Under the pieces are notes generated by a model. It had not been told where the DNA came from, did no database searches, and worked only from the letters and a program-made list of their open reading frames with translations. The position numbers and the translations under genes are program-made. Below, piece by piece: positions 39,723-46,899 of a stretch of 64,000 bases of DNA; the first letter of the stretch is position 1; each line of letters starts with the position of its first letter. The stretch spans positions 1-64,000 of the forward strand of contig JAJYWC010000002.1 in assembly GCA_021791695.1 (NCBI GenBank), written 5' to 3'. Origin of the DNA: an archaeon (GTDB taxonomy: Archaea; Thermoproteota; Nitrososphaeria; Nitrososphaerales; Gagatemarchaeaceae).

Positions 39723-40583
39723 TTGACACTTCGGGATTATGTGCGGCTCATAAAGCCGAGGATCATACCGCTTCTCGTGCTGGTGGCGCTAGCCTCGGCG
39801 ATAATGGCCGCCAGGTCGATCCCTTCCCCTCTGGTCCTCGTGGGCCTCTTCGCGGCGGGGACGCTCTCGTCGGCAGGGGCCCTCGCGATAAACAGCTACC
39901 TCGAGGTCGACATCGACTCAAAGATGAAGAGGACCAGGAGCCGACCACTGCCCTCGAACACCGTCCCCAGGACCAACGCGCTGGCTTTCGGCGTGTCCCT
40001 TCTCGTCCTCGGCGTGCTGGTCTCCTTCTTCACTCTGAACCTCTACGCCACTCTCTTCATCGCCCTGGGCGCCGTCGTCTACGTGCCGGTCTACACCATC
40101 GTGCTCAAGCCCCGTACGAGCTGGAACATCGTACTGGGGGGGTTCGCTGGTAGCTGCGCGGCGCTCGCCGGATGGTACGCCGTGACGCTCGCAGACCCGC
40201 TGATAGCCTGGATTCTCGCTGCGCTGGTTTTCGTTTGGACCCCCAGCCACTTTTGGAGCCTCGCGGTCATAACCGAGTCCGATTACTCTGCAGCGGGCAT
40301 CCCAATGCTTCCCTCCGTGGTGGGCAGCAAGAGAGCGGCCCAGTTCATCGTGGCCAACACGCTCCTGCTCATACCCATCAGTCTGCTCTTCTACCTCTAC
40401 CTGGCGGGGACTGGGGAACTGGTCTATCTCGTAGGGGCCTTCGCGTTCGACCTCGGGATACTTGCGACCAACATCAAACTCCTCCTGAAGCCCACCAAGG
40501 AGAACGCCTTCCTCGCGTTCAAGTTCTCCAGCCCGTACCTCGCAGTGATATTCATCCTGGGTTGCGTGGCGGTCCTCGTCTAG
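39723..40583 (+). CDS. ctaB: Protoheme IX farnesyltransferase (heme O synthase)
   Basis: Integral membrane prenyltransferase (286 aa) of the UbiA superfamily, which adds a farnesyl group to heme b to make heme O for heme-copper oxidases. The N-terminus RDYVRLIKPRIIPL, the first Asp-rich motif NSYLEVDIDSKMKRTRSRPLPS, and VWTPSHFWSLAVITESDY are diagnostic. TTG 39723 lies about 45 bp after TTGTTTAAATC. The ctaA-like gene follows after 45 bp. The pair indicates synthesis of heme A and thus a terminal oxidase elsewhere in the genome. Confidence 0.93.
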   Translation: MTLRDYVRLIKPRIIPLLVLVALASAIMAARSIPSPLVLVGLFAAGTLSSAGALAINSYLEVDIDSKMKRTRSRPLPSNTVPRTNALAFGVSLLVLGVLVSFFTLNLYATLFIALGAVVYVPVYTIVLKPRTSWNIVLGGFAGSCAALAGWYAVTLADPLIAWILAALVFVWTPSHFWSLAVITESDYSAAGIPMLPSVVGSKRAAQFIVANTLLLIPISLLFYLYLAGTGELVYLVGAFAFDLGILATNIKLLLKPTKENAFLAFKFSSPYLAVIFILGCVAVLV

Positions 40584-40628
40584 CTCGAAACTCTTAACTA
40601 ACGTTCTGGGTCCCGGTCGTCAAGAACG

Positions 40629-41102
40629 ATGAGTCTGTCAAAATACCTCGTCTACGCGACGATACTCTCAACCTTCGTCCTGATAGTTTGGGGCGCCTAC
40701 CTGACGGCAGGGAACTGGGGTGGCGACTGCGGAACGACCAACGGCGGGTCTCTGGTCAGCAGCGACTGGCCCTACTGCAACGGAAGCCTGGCGATCCCCA
40801 ACCCGGCGGTGAGCTACGGCTCCCTCGTCGAGTACATCCACAGGACGCTCAGCGTGGTCGTCTCGGTCTTCCTTCTGGCCGCGACCGTGGCGGTCTGGAG
40901 GATGAAGCCGCGCCCCGTCCCCGTCGCTAGGGCGATGCTCCTCACCCTGCTCATGCTTGTAGTCCAGATCGGGCTCGGCGATGTCGTCGTCAACTCCGAC
41001 CTCAACGCCATAGTCACGGCGGTCCATCTTGCGAACGCCACGGCCCTCTTCGCCGTGATGGTCATCGGCGGCGTCTACATGCACATACACGAGAAACGCT
41101 AG
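40629..41102 (+). CDS. ctaA: Heme A synthase-like protein, half-length (CtaA/COX15 family)
   Basis: Membrane protein of 157 aa with four helices, matching one half of the eight-helix CtaA/COX15 heme A synthase. The histidines expected to bind heme are in EYIHRTLSVVVS and in AVHLANATALF, and the extracytoplasmic loop between helices 1 and 2 has two Cys residues (GGDC and WPYC), which may form the disulfide known in the family. Half-size CtaA forms occur in archaea such as Aeropyrum and work as dimers. TCTTAACT at about 40590 is a possible TATA box. Confidence 0.88.
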   Translation: MSLSKYLVYATILSTFVLIVWGAYLTAGNWGGDCGTTNGGSLVSSDWPYCNGSLAIPNPAVSYGSLVEYIHRTLSVVVSVFLLAATVAVWRMKPRPVPVARAMLLTLLMLVVQIGLGDVVVNSDLNAIVTAVHLANATALFAVMVIGGVYMHIHEKR

Positions 41103-41128
41103 AAAGACAGATAGCCCGTGTCTTCCCG

Positions 41129-41614
41129 ATGATTCTCATGGGGACGGAGAGGCTCGTCGTCGATGCGATGCTAGGCAGCCTCGCCAGGAAGCTCAGGATA
41201 TTCGGGTTCGACGCAGTGTACTTCAGGGAAGGTAGCGATTCCGAACTTCTCCGGATGGCGCTTAGCGAGCGGAGGGTGCTCTTGACGTCAGACCGCGCCC
41301 TCTCCGAACGAGCCCGTGCCAGGGGCGCGCCGTGCCTGCTCATCGAGGGTTCCAGCGACCGCGAACGACTCGAAGCGCTCTGGAGCTCCGCCAGGGCGAG
41401 CGGGGTCGAACTCTCGCCGGGACCGTCCAGATGCGCCGTCTGTGGGACCGTACTGGAACCGTTGAAACGGGCGGACGTCAGGGGCCTCGTCCCCGAGCGC
41501 GTGGCGGCGAGCCACAGAGTTTACTTCCGCTGCCCCGGATGCGACAAGCTCTACTGGAAGGGTGGCCACTGGACGAGGCTCAGGAAGCTCTCCTCCATAG
41601 TGGTACGTCGATAA
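41129..41614 (+). CDS. Mut7-C RNase domain protein with zinc ribbon
   Basis: PIN-like nuclease domain (Mut7-C, formerly DUF82) of 161 aa. The N-terminal half has VVDAMLGSLARKLRIFGFDAVY and VLLTSDRALSERA, with Asp residues that would bind the metal of a PIN-fold RNase. The C-terminal half has a zinc ribbon with CAVC and CPGC pairs. Members are predicted RNases of unknown target. ATG 41129 is used; ATG 41138 is an alternative four codons inside. Position near ctaA and AMMECR1 gives no functional clue. Confidence 0.87.
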   Translation: MILMGTERLVVDAMLGSLARKLRIFGFDAVYFREGSDSELLRMALSERRVLLTSDRALSERARARGAPCLLIEGSSDRERLEALWSSARASGVELSPGPSRCAVCGTVLEPLKRADVRGLVPERVAASHRVYFRCPGCDKLYWKGGHWTRLRKLSSIVVRR

Positions 41615-41645
41615 CAATTTAACCGCGCCGGAGTCCTCGCGACCT

Positions 41646-42248
41646 ATGACGCTTACCGACGAGCAGGGGGCGGAGCTCTTGGGGTTGGCCAGGACGACCG
41701 TAGACGGCTTCGTCAGGTCCGGCCAAGTTCCCAGCTTCGAGGCGAGGGGCGCGCCCTTCCTCAGAGAGGTCCGCGGGGCCTTTGTGACGCTCAAGACGAC
41801 CGACGACGAGCTCAGGGGTTGCATCGGCCTGCCCTATCCCGTGAAGGAGTTGGGCGAGGCTGTGGTCGAGGCAGCGGTCGGGGCTGCCGCCCACGACCCC
41901 CGCTTCCCGAGAGTAAGACCCGAGGAGCTGGACGGGCTGCTCGTGGAGGTGAGCGCGCTCACTAGACCGCGAAGGATCGAGTACTCGTCCCCTCTAGAGC
42001 TGCCACGACTCGTCCGGATAGGCGAGGACGGGCTGATAGTCTCCAACGGGCGCGCAAGCGGTCTCCTGCTACCACAGGTCGCGACCGAGCACGGCATGGC
42101 CGCGGAGGACTTTCTCTCGCACACATGCATGAAGGCGGGGCTCCCGGCGGACGCCTGGCTCACCGGAGGTGTCACGGTGCAGGCCTTTCAGGCCGAGGTC
42201 TTCTCCGAGGCGTCCCCGCGGGGGACGACCAGAAGAGAACTGGAATAG
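41646..42248 (+). CDS. AMMECR1 family protein
   Basis: Protein of 200 aa of the AMMECR1 family, conserved across all domains, whose biochemical role remains undefined. It contains the invariant LRGCIGLPYPV motif and the later PLELPRLVRIGEDGL and ATEHGMAAEDFLSHTCMKAGLP blocks; the Cys and the Glu-His pair around them suggest a catalytic site. AACAATTTAACC at 41612-41623 is a TATA box about 28 bp before ATG 41646, so the mRNA is leaderless. It ends 6 bp before the glycosyltransferase gene, probably in one transcript. Confidence 0.9.
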   Translation: MTLTDEQGAELLGLARTTVDGFVRSGQVPSFEARGAPFLREVRGAFVTLKTTDDELRGCIGLPYPVKELGEAVVEAAVGAAAHDPRFPRVRPEELDGLLVEVSALTRPRRIEYSSPLELPRLVRIGEDGLIVSNGRASGLLLPQVATEHGMAAEDFLSHTCMKAGLPADAWLTGGVTVQAFQAEVFSEASPRGTTRRELE

Positions 42249-42254
42249 AGCCAA

Positions 42255-43400
42255 TTGAAGAGGGTCTACGTCGGCATCTTCGGCTCCGGGCTCGGCCACG
42301 CGTCAAGGATGATGGCCGTCAGCCGGAGGCTCGTGCAGGAGGGCTGCGAGCTGCAGTTCTCCAGCTCGGGCGAGTCGACGCGCTACGTCAGGAGGCAGGG
42401 TTACAGGTGCAACGACATCCCTCTCGTCGACGTTGTCTTCACCGACAGCGGTTCCTTCTCCGCCAAGGAGACCATGAAGGTCGCCCCCTGGCTCTTCGTA
42501 AAGGTCTTCAAGCAGGCGGGCGTCGAGGCGAGGAACATGATGCGCTTCGGGCCTGAAGTGGTCCTGAGCGACTCCCTCCTCTCGACGGTCATGGCCTCCA
42601 GGCTCCTGGGCCTGAAGAGCGTAACTGTCGTCAACCAGCTGAAGCTCGTCTCGTCCCCGAAGACCCCTCACGTCGCAGCGGAGCTTCTAACCAACGGGAG
42701 CATCACGGTGGGGAACGAGTTCTGGGAGCTCAGCGACAGGATCCTCTTCCCTGACCTGCCCCCGCCTTTCACCATAAGCGAACGCAACCTCTGGGGCGCC
42801 GGGAGCGCTGGCAAGAGGGCGGAATACATCGGGTTTCTTACCCCGCCCAGGTCGGACTTCGTCGACCCGGAGACAGCCAAGCTGCTCCGGTCCCCGCGGA
42901 GGCTTATCTTCTGGCAGGTCTCCGGTCCGGCGAAGACCAGGGCGAGCCTTCTCCCGAAGGTAAAGAAGGTCGCGTCGGCGCTCAGGGACGACTACCTGTC
43001 GATAGTCTCGGCGGGGAACCCTACCGGTAGCAGCATTCCTCTCGCCTTTGAGGGTGGCTTCATCTACGACTGGTGCCCTGCCAAGGACGCGATGATAGAC
43101 CGCTGCGACTTTTTCGTCTCGCGCGCGGGACACGTCACGATATCTGACCTCATCCTTCGCGGCAAGGCCTCTGTGCTGATACCTATACAGGCCCAGATGG
43201 AGCAGATGGGCAACGCTGCCAAGGCTGAGAAGCTTGGCGTAGCGGTCGACATGTCCGAAGACCGGCTCACCGAGGCGTCCTTCAGGGACGCATTCGCCAG
43301 GCTGAGCACGGACGAGACTGCCCGAAGACTGCGGGAGCTGAGGATGTACGCTGGCGGTTTCGATGCCGTCGGTTCTATCGTCTCTGCGCTCCGCTTCTAG
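42255..43400 (+). CDS. MurG/family 28-like glycosyltransferase
   Basis: GT-B fold glycosyltransferase of 381 aa. The N-terminal domain starts VYVGIFGSGLGHASRMMAVSRRL, with the glycine-rich loop typical of MurG and related UDP-sugar enzymes. The C-terminal domain ends with CDFFVSRAGHVTISDLILRGKASVLIPI and EQMGNA, the nucleotide-sugar-binding region. Likely substrates are UDP- or GDP-sugars used for glycolipids or protein N-glycosylation; the acceptor is unknown. TTG 42255 stands 6 bp after the AMMECR1 stop. The 3' end overlaps the convergent ThiI-like gene by 4 bp. Confidence 0.83.
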   Translation: MKRVYVGIFGSGLGHASRMMAVSRRLVQEGCELQFSSSGESTRYVRRQGYRCNDIPLVDVVFTDSGSFSAKETMKVAPWLFVKVFKQAGVEARNMMRFGPEVVLSDSLLSTVMASRLLGLKSVTVVNQLKLVSSPKTPHVAAELLTNGSITVGNEFWELSDRILFPDLPPPFTISERNLWGAGSAGKRAEYIGFLTPPRSDFVDPETAKLLRSPRRLIFWQVSGPAKTRASLLPKVKKVASALRDDYLSIVSAGNPTGSSIPLAFEGGFIYDWCPAKDAMIDRCDFFVSRAGHVTISDLILRGKASVLIPIQAQMEQMGNAAKAEKLGVAVDMSEDRLTEASFRDAFARLSTDETARRLRELRMYAGGFDAVGSIVSALRF

Positions 43401-44392
43401 CGGAGTATCCCGTCGAGGACTCCGTTGATATCCGACTCCTTCCCGCCGTAGGTCTTGACGACGTAGGCCGGGCCCTTGGCGGTCAGCGAGAGGTCCGCTC
43501 TCGCGTCCAAGTCCTTCCTTCTCAATCCCAGACGGTCCAGCTTCGACCTCACCTCATCCTCCTGGAGCAACAGCAACGGCAGGCTCACGAGCGGATAGGC
43601 CCGGAACTTCTTGACGACTTCCAGGCCTCTGCACTCCGGATGGACTCCGACCAGCGTCGCGCCTTTTTTCCCCTCGAGCCAGGCGGCCACTCTCCCTCCG
43701 GGGCTGCCGTCTCCCTCGAGAACCTCGAGTGAAATGCTACCCGCGTCAGCCCGTCTTGACAGCTCGGCGTACAGCCTCGCCGCCTGTCTCAGCGACTCGT
43801 CGTCCGTCCTCGCATGCACTAGTGTCACCGAGTACCCCGAGAGGACGGCCATCCATGCCGCGACCGCGCTGTGGTATCCACCCGAGACGAGGCAGAAGAC
43901 CTTCGCCTTCCTCGAGGTCGGGACCCCTCCGGGACCCTTCTTCAGCTGGACGCCTGCTACCCCTCTGTCGGCGGTCATCACTATCCTGAACGTTACATCG
44001 GGCCGCCTCTCGTCGACCCGCGTCCCCTTCACCGCCTTGAGGATCGAGCCGTTCCCGTCGAGGAGGACGTCCCCCTCCTCCTGGCTGCTCCGCTCGACCT
44101 GCGCGTCGAGCCTGAACGCCGAGCCCTCTCTGAGGTATCTTCCTGCGAGAAACCGCAGGCGCGCGGTCAGCGCGTCTCTCCCCTCGAACGCGTAACCCAC
44201 CGCTATCCAGTCGACGCCGGGAAGGTACGCCAGTCTGCGTGCGACCGCTACGGGGTCGTCGTTCTCCACGATGAGGGACCTGCCAGACCTACCCACCGCC
44301 TGGCGCCTTAGCGCCAGCTTCGATGCGACGGTCCGGTGCAGGTCGTCCAGGTCGCCGTTCCCCGACCACCCCACGAGCGCTGCTGTACTCAC
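43397..44392 (-). CDS. ThiI-like protein: THUMP domain plus degenerate PP-loop ATPase domain
   Basis: Protein of 331 aa related to ThiI, the enzyme that makes 4-thiouridine in tRNA. Residues about 55-140 form a THUMP RNA-binding domain (AVGYAFEGRDALTARLRFLA and FRIVMTADRGVAG). The C-terminal half has the PP-loop site as LVSGGYHSAVAAW, where active enzymes have S-G-G-(I/F/V)-D-S: the Asp is His. No rhodanese domain or distal Cys pair is clear. It may be an inactive binding paralog or use a different chemistry. GTG 44392 lies 28 bp from the AT-rich element shared with asnS. Confidence 0.65.
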   Translation of the reverse strand: MSTAALVGWSGNGDLDDLHRTVASKLALRRQAVGRSGRSLIVENDDPVAVARRLAYLPGVDWIAVGYAFEGRDALTARLRFLAGRYLREGSAFRLDAQVERSSQEEGDVLLDGNGSILKAVKGTRVDERRPDVTFRIVMTADRGVAGVQLKKGPGGVPTSRKAKVFCLVSGGYHSAVAAWMAVLSGYSVTLVHARTDDESLRQAARLYAELSRRADAGSISLEVLEGDGSPGGRVAAWLEGKKGATLVGVHPECRGLEVVKKFRAYPLVSLPLLLLQEDEVRSKLDRLGLRRKDLDARADLSLTAKGPAYVVKTYGGKESDINGVLDGILR

Positions 44393-44412
44393 AACTGGAG
44401 AGCAGATGCACG

Positions 44413-44426
44413 ACGTTTTTAAGTCG
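44413..44426. promoter_or_regulatory. Single TATA-like element shared by the ThiI-like gene and asnS
   Basis: GTTTTTAAGTCGAC lies midway between GTG 44392 (minus) and ATG 44450 (plus), with about 28 and 30 bp to each start. Read on the minus strand it gives CTTAAAAAC. No other TATA-like stretch exists in the 57 bp between the genes. Confidence 0.5.
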
Positions 44427-44449
44427 ACTAGAGGCCGAAACGCCCGGTC

Positions 44450-45751
44450 ATGGAGAGCCCTGCAAGGAGGCTTCGCGCCAGACAGGTCTTCAGCGCTGAA
44501 AGCGGGCAGAACGTGGAGCTGAAGGGATGGGTCGCGACCAAGAGCTCGATGGGCGGTCTCATATTCGCGGTCATCAGAGACGGGACCGGGTACGTCCAGG
44601 TATCGGCGAAGAAGGGCGTGACGCCTCCCGATTCGATGCTGGCGATACAGACGGCCACGAAAGAGTCGGCGGTGGTCGTAAGAGGAGTCGTCCGGGAGGA
44701 CGCGAGGGCTCCTGGTGGACGGGAGGTCTCGGTCAGAGACTTTCGCATCGTCTCGCTCGCTGAACCATGGCCGATCACCAAGACCGCTGCGGCGTCGCCG
44801 TCGTACCTCTATGACGTCCGCCACCTGAGCATAAGGAGCCGAAAGGTGGGAGCTGCAATGAAGGTCAGGTCCGAGGTAGTGGCAGCCTGCTTCGACTACT
44901 TCCGTGAGAGAGGGTTCACCCTGATCAGCGCCCCCACATTCGTACAGGCGGCCGTGGAGGGTGGCTCGACGCTTTTCGGCGTCGACTACTTCGGGAAGAA
45001 GGTGAACCTCAGCCAGAGCGCGCAGTTCTATGAGGAGGCAGCGCTGGCGTCCCTGGAGAAGGTGTGGGTCTATCAGCCTGCCTTCAGGGCCGAGAAGTCA
45101 AGGACGCCTAAGCACCTGACCGAGTTCTGGATGGTTGAGGCCGAGCAGGCCTTTGCCGGTCAACCCGACAACATGAAGCTCCAGGAGGAGCTCCTCGCCT
45201 TCATCGTGAAGCGGGTCGTGGAGAACCGGGGGGAGGAGCTGAAGATTCTGGACAGGGCCATCGCCGTCCCTTCCGTACCATTCGACCGGGTCTCCTACGA
45301 TGAGGTGCGCGACATCGCTGCGAAGGAGGGCATGGCCTTCGAGTGGGGTGAGGACGTCACGACGGAAGCCGAGCGCCTCGTCTCCCTTGCCCATCAGGGC
45401 CCCTTCTTCATCACCGACTATCCGCTCTCGGCGCGCTCGTTCTACCACATGACATACCCGGACAGGCCGAAGGTAACGATGTCGGCGGACCTGATAGCCC
45501 CCGGGGGGTTCGGGGAGCTGGCCACAGGAGGTCAGAGGATCGCCGACCTGGCCCTGCTCATAGAGAGGATCAAGAGTCAGGACCTCCCCGCCGAGGCCTT
45601 CGGGTGGTACCTGGACCTTAGGAAGTATGGCATGCCCGAGCACTCCGGGTTCGGCATGGGCGTCGAGAGGGTGACGCGCTGGCTTGCGGGGCTGAAGCAC
45701 ATCAGAGGCGCCAGCCTCTTCCCGAGGACGATGACACGCGTCTCGCCTTAG
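44450..45751 (+). CDS. asnS: Asparaginyl-tRNA synthetase
   Basis: Class IIb aminoacyl-tRNA synthetase (433 aa). The N-terminal anticodon-binding OB fold has VELKGWVATKSS and FAVIRDGTGYVQV. The catalytic core has APTFVQAAVEGGSTLF, LSQSAQFYEEA (motif region binding amino acid), motif 2 in PAFRAEKSRTPKHLTEFWMVEAE, and motif 3 GFGMGVERVTRWL, ending FPRTMTRVSP. The EGG-T-L-F and PHSGFG-like segments match archaeal AsnRS rather than AspRS, but the two are close relatives and nothing more than sequence resemblance supports the choice. ATG 44450 is leaderless, with the TATA-like element shared with the divergent gene. Confidence 0.88.
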   Translation: MESPARRLRARQVFSAESGQNVELKGWVATKSSMGGLIFAVIRDGTGYVQVSAKKGVTPPDSMLAIQTATKESAVVVRGVVREDARAPGGREVSVRDFRIVSLAEPWPITKTAAASPSYLYDVRHLSIRSRKVGAAMKVRSEVVAACFDYFRERGFTLISAPTFVQAAVEGGSTLFGVDYFGKKVNLSQSAQFYEEAALASLEKVWVYQPAFRAEKSRTPKHLTEFWMVEAEQAFAGQPDNMKLQEELLAFIVKRVVENRGEELKILDRAIAVPSVPFDRVSYDEVRDIAAKEGMAFEWGEDVTTEAERLVSLAHQGPFFITDYPLSARSFYHMTYPDRPKVTMSADLIAPGGFGELATGGQRIADLALLIERIKSQDLPAEAFGWYLDLRKYGMPEHSGFGMGVERVTRWLAGLKHIRGASLFPRTMTRVSP

Positions 45752-45838
45752 CCGGTCCTATGTTCTTCGTTGGTGGTTATAGGAGCCCTCGAGGTCCGCT
45801 AACGCTTATTTAGCGTGGGACGAACAGCCAACGACAGT

Positions 45839-46846
45839 TTGCCAGAGGAAGAGAGAGAAGAGATAGACGAGGAACTCGACGTCACGAGCATCGCAGGTGT
45901 CGGTGCAGTTACGAAGCAGAAGCTCAACGACGCGGGAATATTCACAATTCTGGACCTCGCAACGGCCGGTCCTTCGGAAATAGCGGAGGCCACGGACTGG
46001 GACATCAGCAAGTCGGTCGACGTAAACAACAAGGCGCGGAAAAAGCTGGTCGAGATGGGCAGGCTCGAACCCGACTTTGTCAGCGCCTCCGACCTGCTCA
46101 CGCGCCGCAAGAACATCACGAGGATAAGCACCGGGTCGAAGAACATCGACGAGCTGCTCGGCGGCGGTATAGAGACCTGGGCGATAACGGAGTTCTACGG
46201 CGAGTTTGGCGCAGGCAAGAGCCAGATCTGTCACACTCTCAGCTGCATGGTACAGCAGCCGATAGAGGCGGGCGGCCTCGACGGAGGCGTGGTCTACATC
46301 GACACCGAGGGGACGTTCAGGCCGGAGAGAATCTCCGAGATAGCCTCCGCAAGGGGCTTCGACCCCGATGCTGTACTCTCCAGGATAATGGTCGCCAGGG
46401 CCTACAACAGCGCTCACCAGGAGCTCATCGTCAAGGACCTCGGAAGGGTGATCGAGAAGAACAACGTAAAGCTCGTGCTCGTCGACAGCGCGGTGGCTCA
46501 CTACAGGGCGGAGTTCCTCGGGCGGGGGACGCTCGCAGAGCGCCAGCAGCGCCTCAACCGCTTCATGCACGCGCTTCTCAGGACGGCCGAAGTCTACAAC
46601 ATCGCGGTCGTGATGACCAACCAGGTCCAGTCCGCGCCCGACAGTTTCTTCGGAGACCCCACAAGGGCGACGGGCGGACACGTCGTGGCTCACACCAGCA
46701 CCTACAGGATATACCTCCGGAAGGCCGGCAAGAACAGGATAGCCAGGATGATGGATAGCCCCTACCACCCCGAGAGAGACGCGGTCTTCATGCTGGACGA
46801 GAAGGGCATCGACGACCCGCCGGAAGAGTCTTCAAAGAGAAGATAG
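45839..46846 (+). CDS. radA: DNA repair and recombination protein RadA
   Basis: Archaeal RecA/Rad51-family recombinase (335 aa). The N-terminal helix-hairpin-helix domain has [18 protein letters not shown]. The ATPase core has Walker [20 protein letters not shown], Walker [13 protein letters not shown], and the L2-region [30 protein letters not shown]-like CTTATTTAG at 45805-45813 favours a leaderless TTG at 45839; GTG 45815, which adds eight residues, overlaps this box closely. RadA performs strand exchange in double-strand break repair. It is separate from the PolB2 operon. Confidence 0.93.
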   Translation: MPEEEREEIDEELDVTSIAGVGAVTKQKLNDAGIFTILDLATAGPSEIAEATDWDISKSVDVNNKARKKLVEMGRLEPDFVSASDLLTRRKNITRISTGSKNIDELLGGGIETWAITEFYGEFGAGKSQICHTLSCMVQQPIEAGGLDGGVVYIDTEGTFRPERISEIASARGFDPDAVLSRIMVARAYNSAHQELIVKDLGRVIEKNNVKLVLVDSAVAHYRAEFLGRGTLAERQQRLNRFMHALLRTAEVYNIAVVMTNQVQSAPDSFFGDPTRATGGHVVAHTSTYRIYLRKAGKNRIARMMDSPYHPERDAVFMLDEKGIDDPPEESSKRR

Positions 46847-46899
46847 ATTCTTTCGGTTGGCAACGGTTTAATATCGTACCTTCGCCGGCGAGAACCTTC

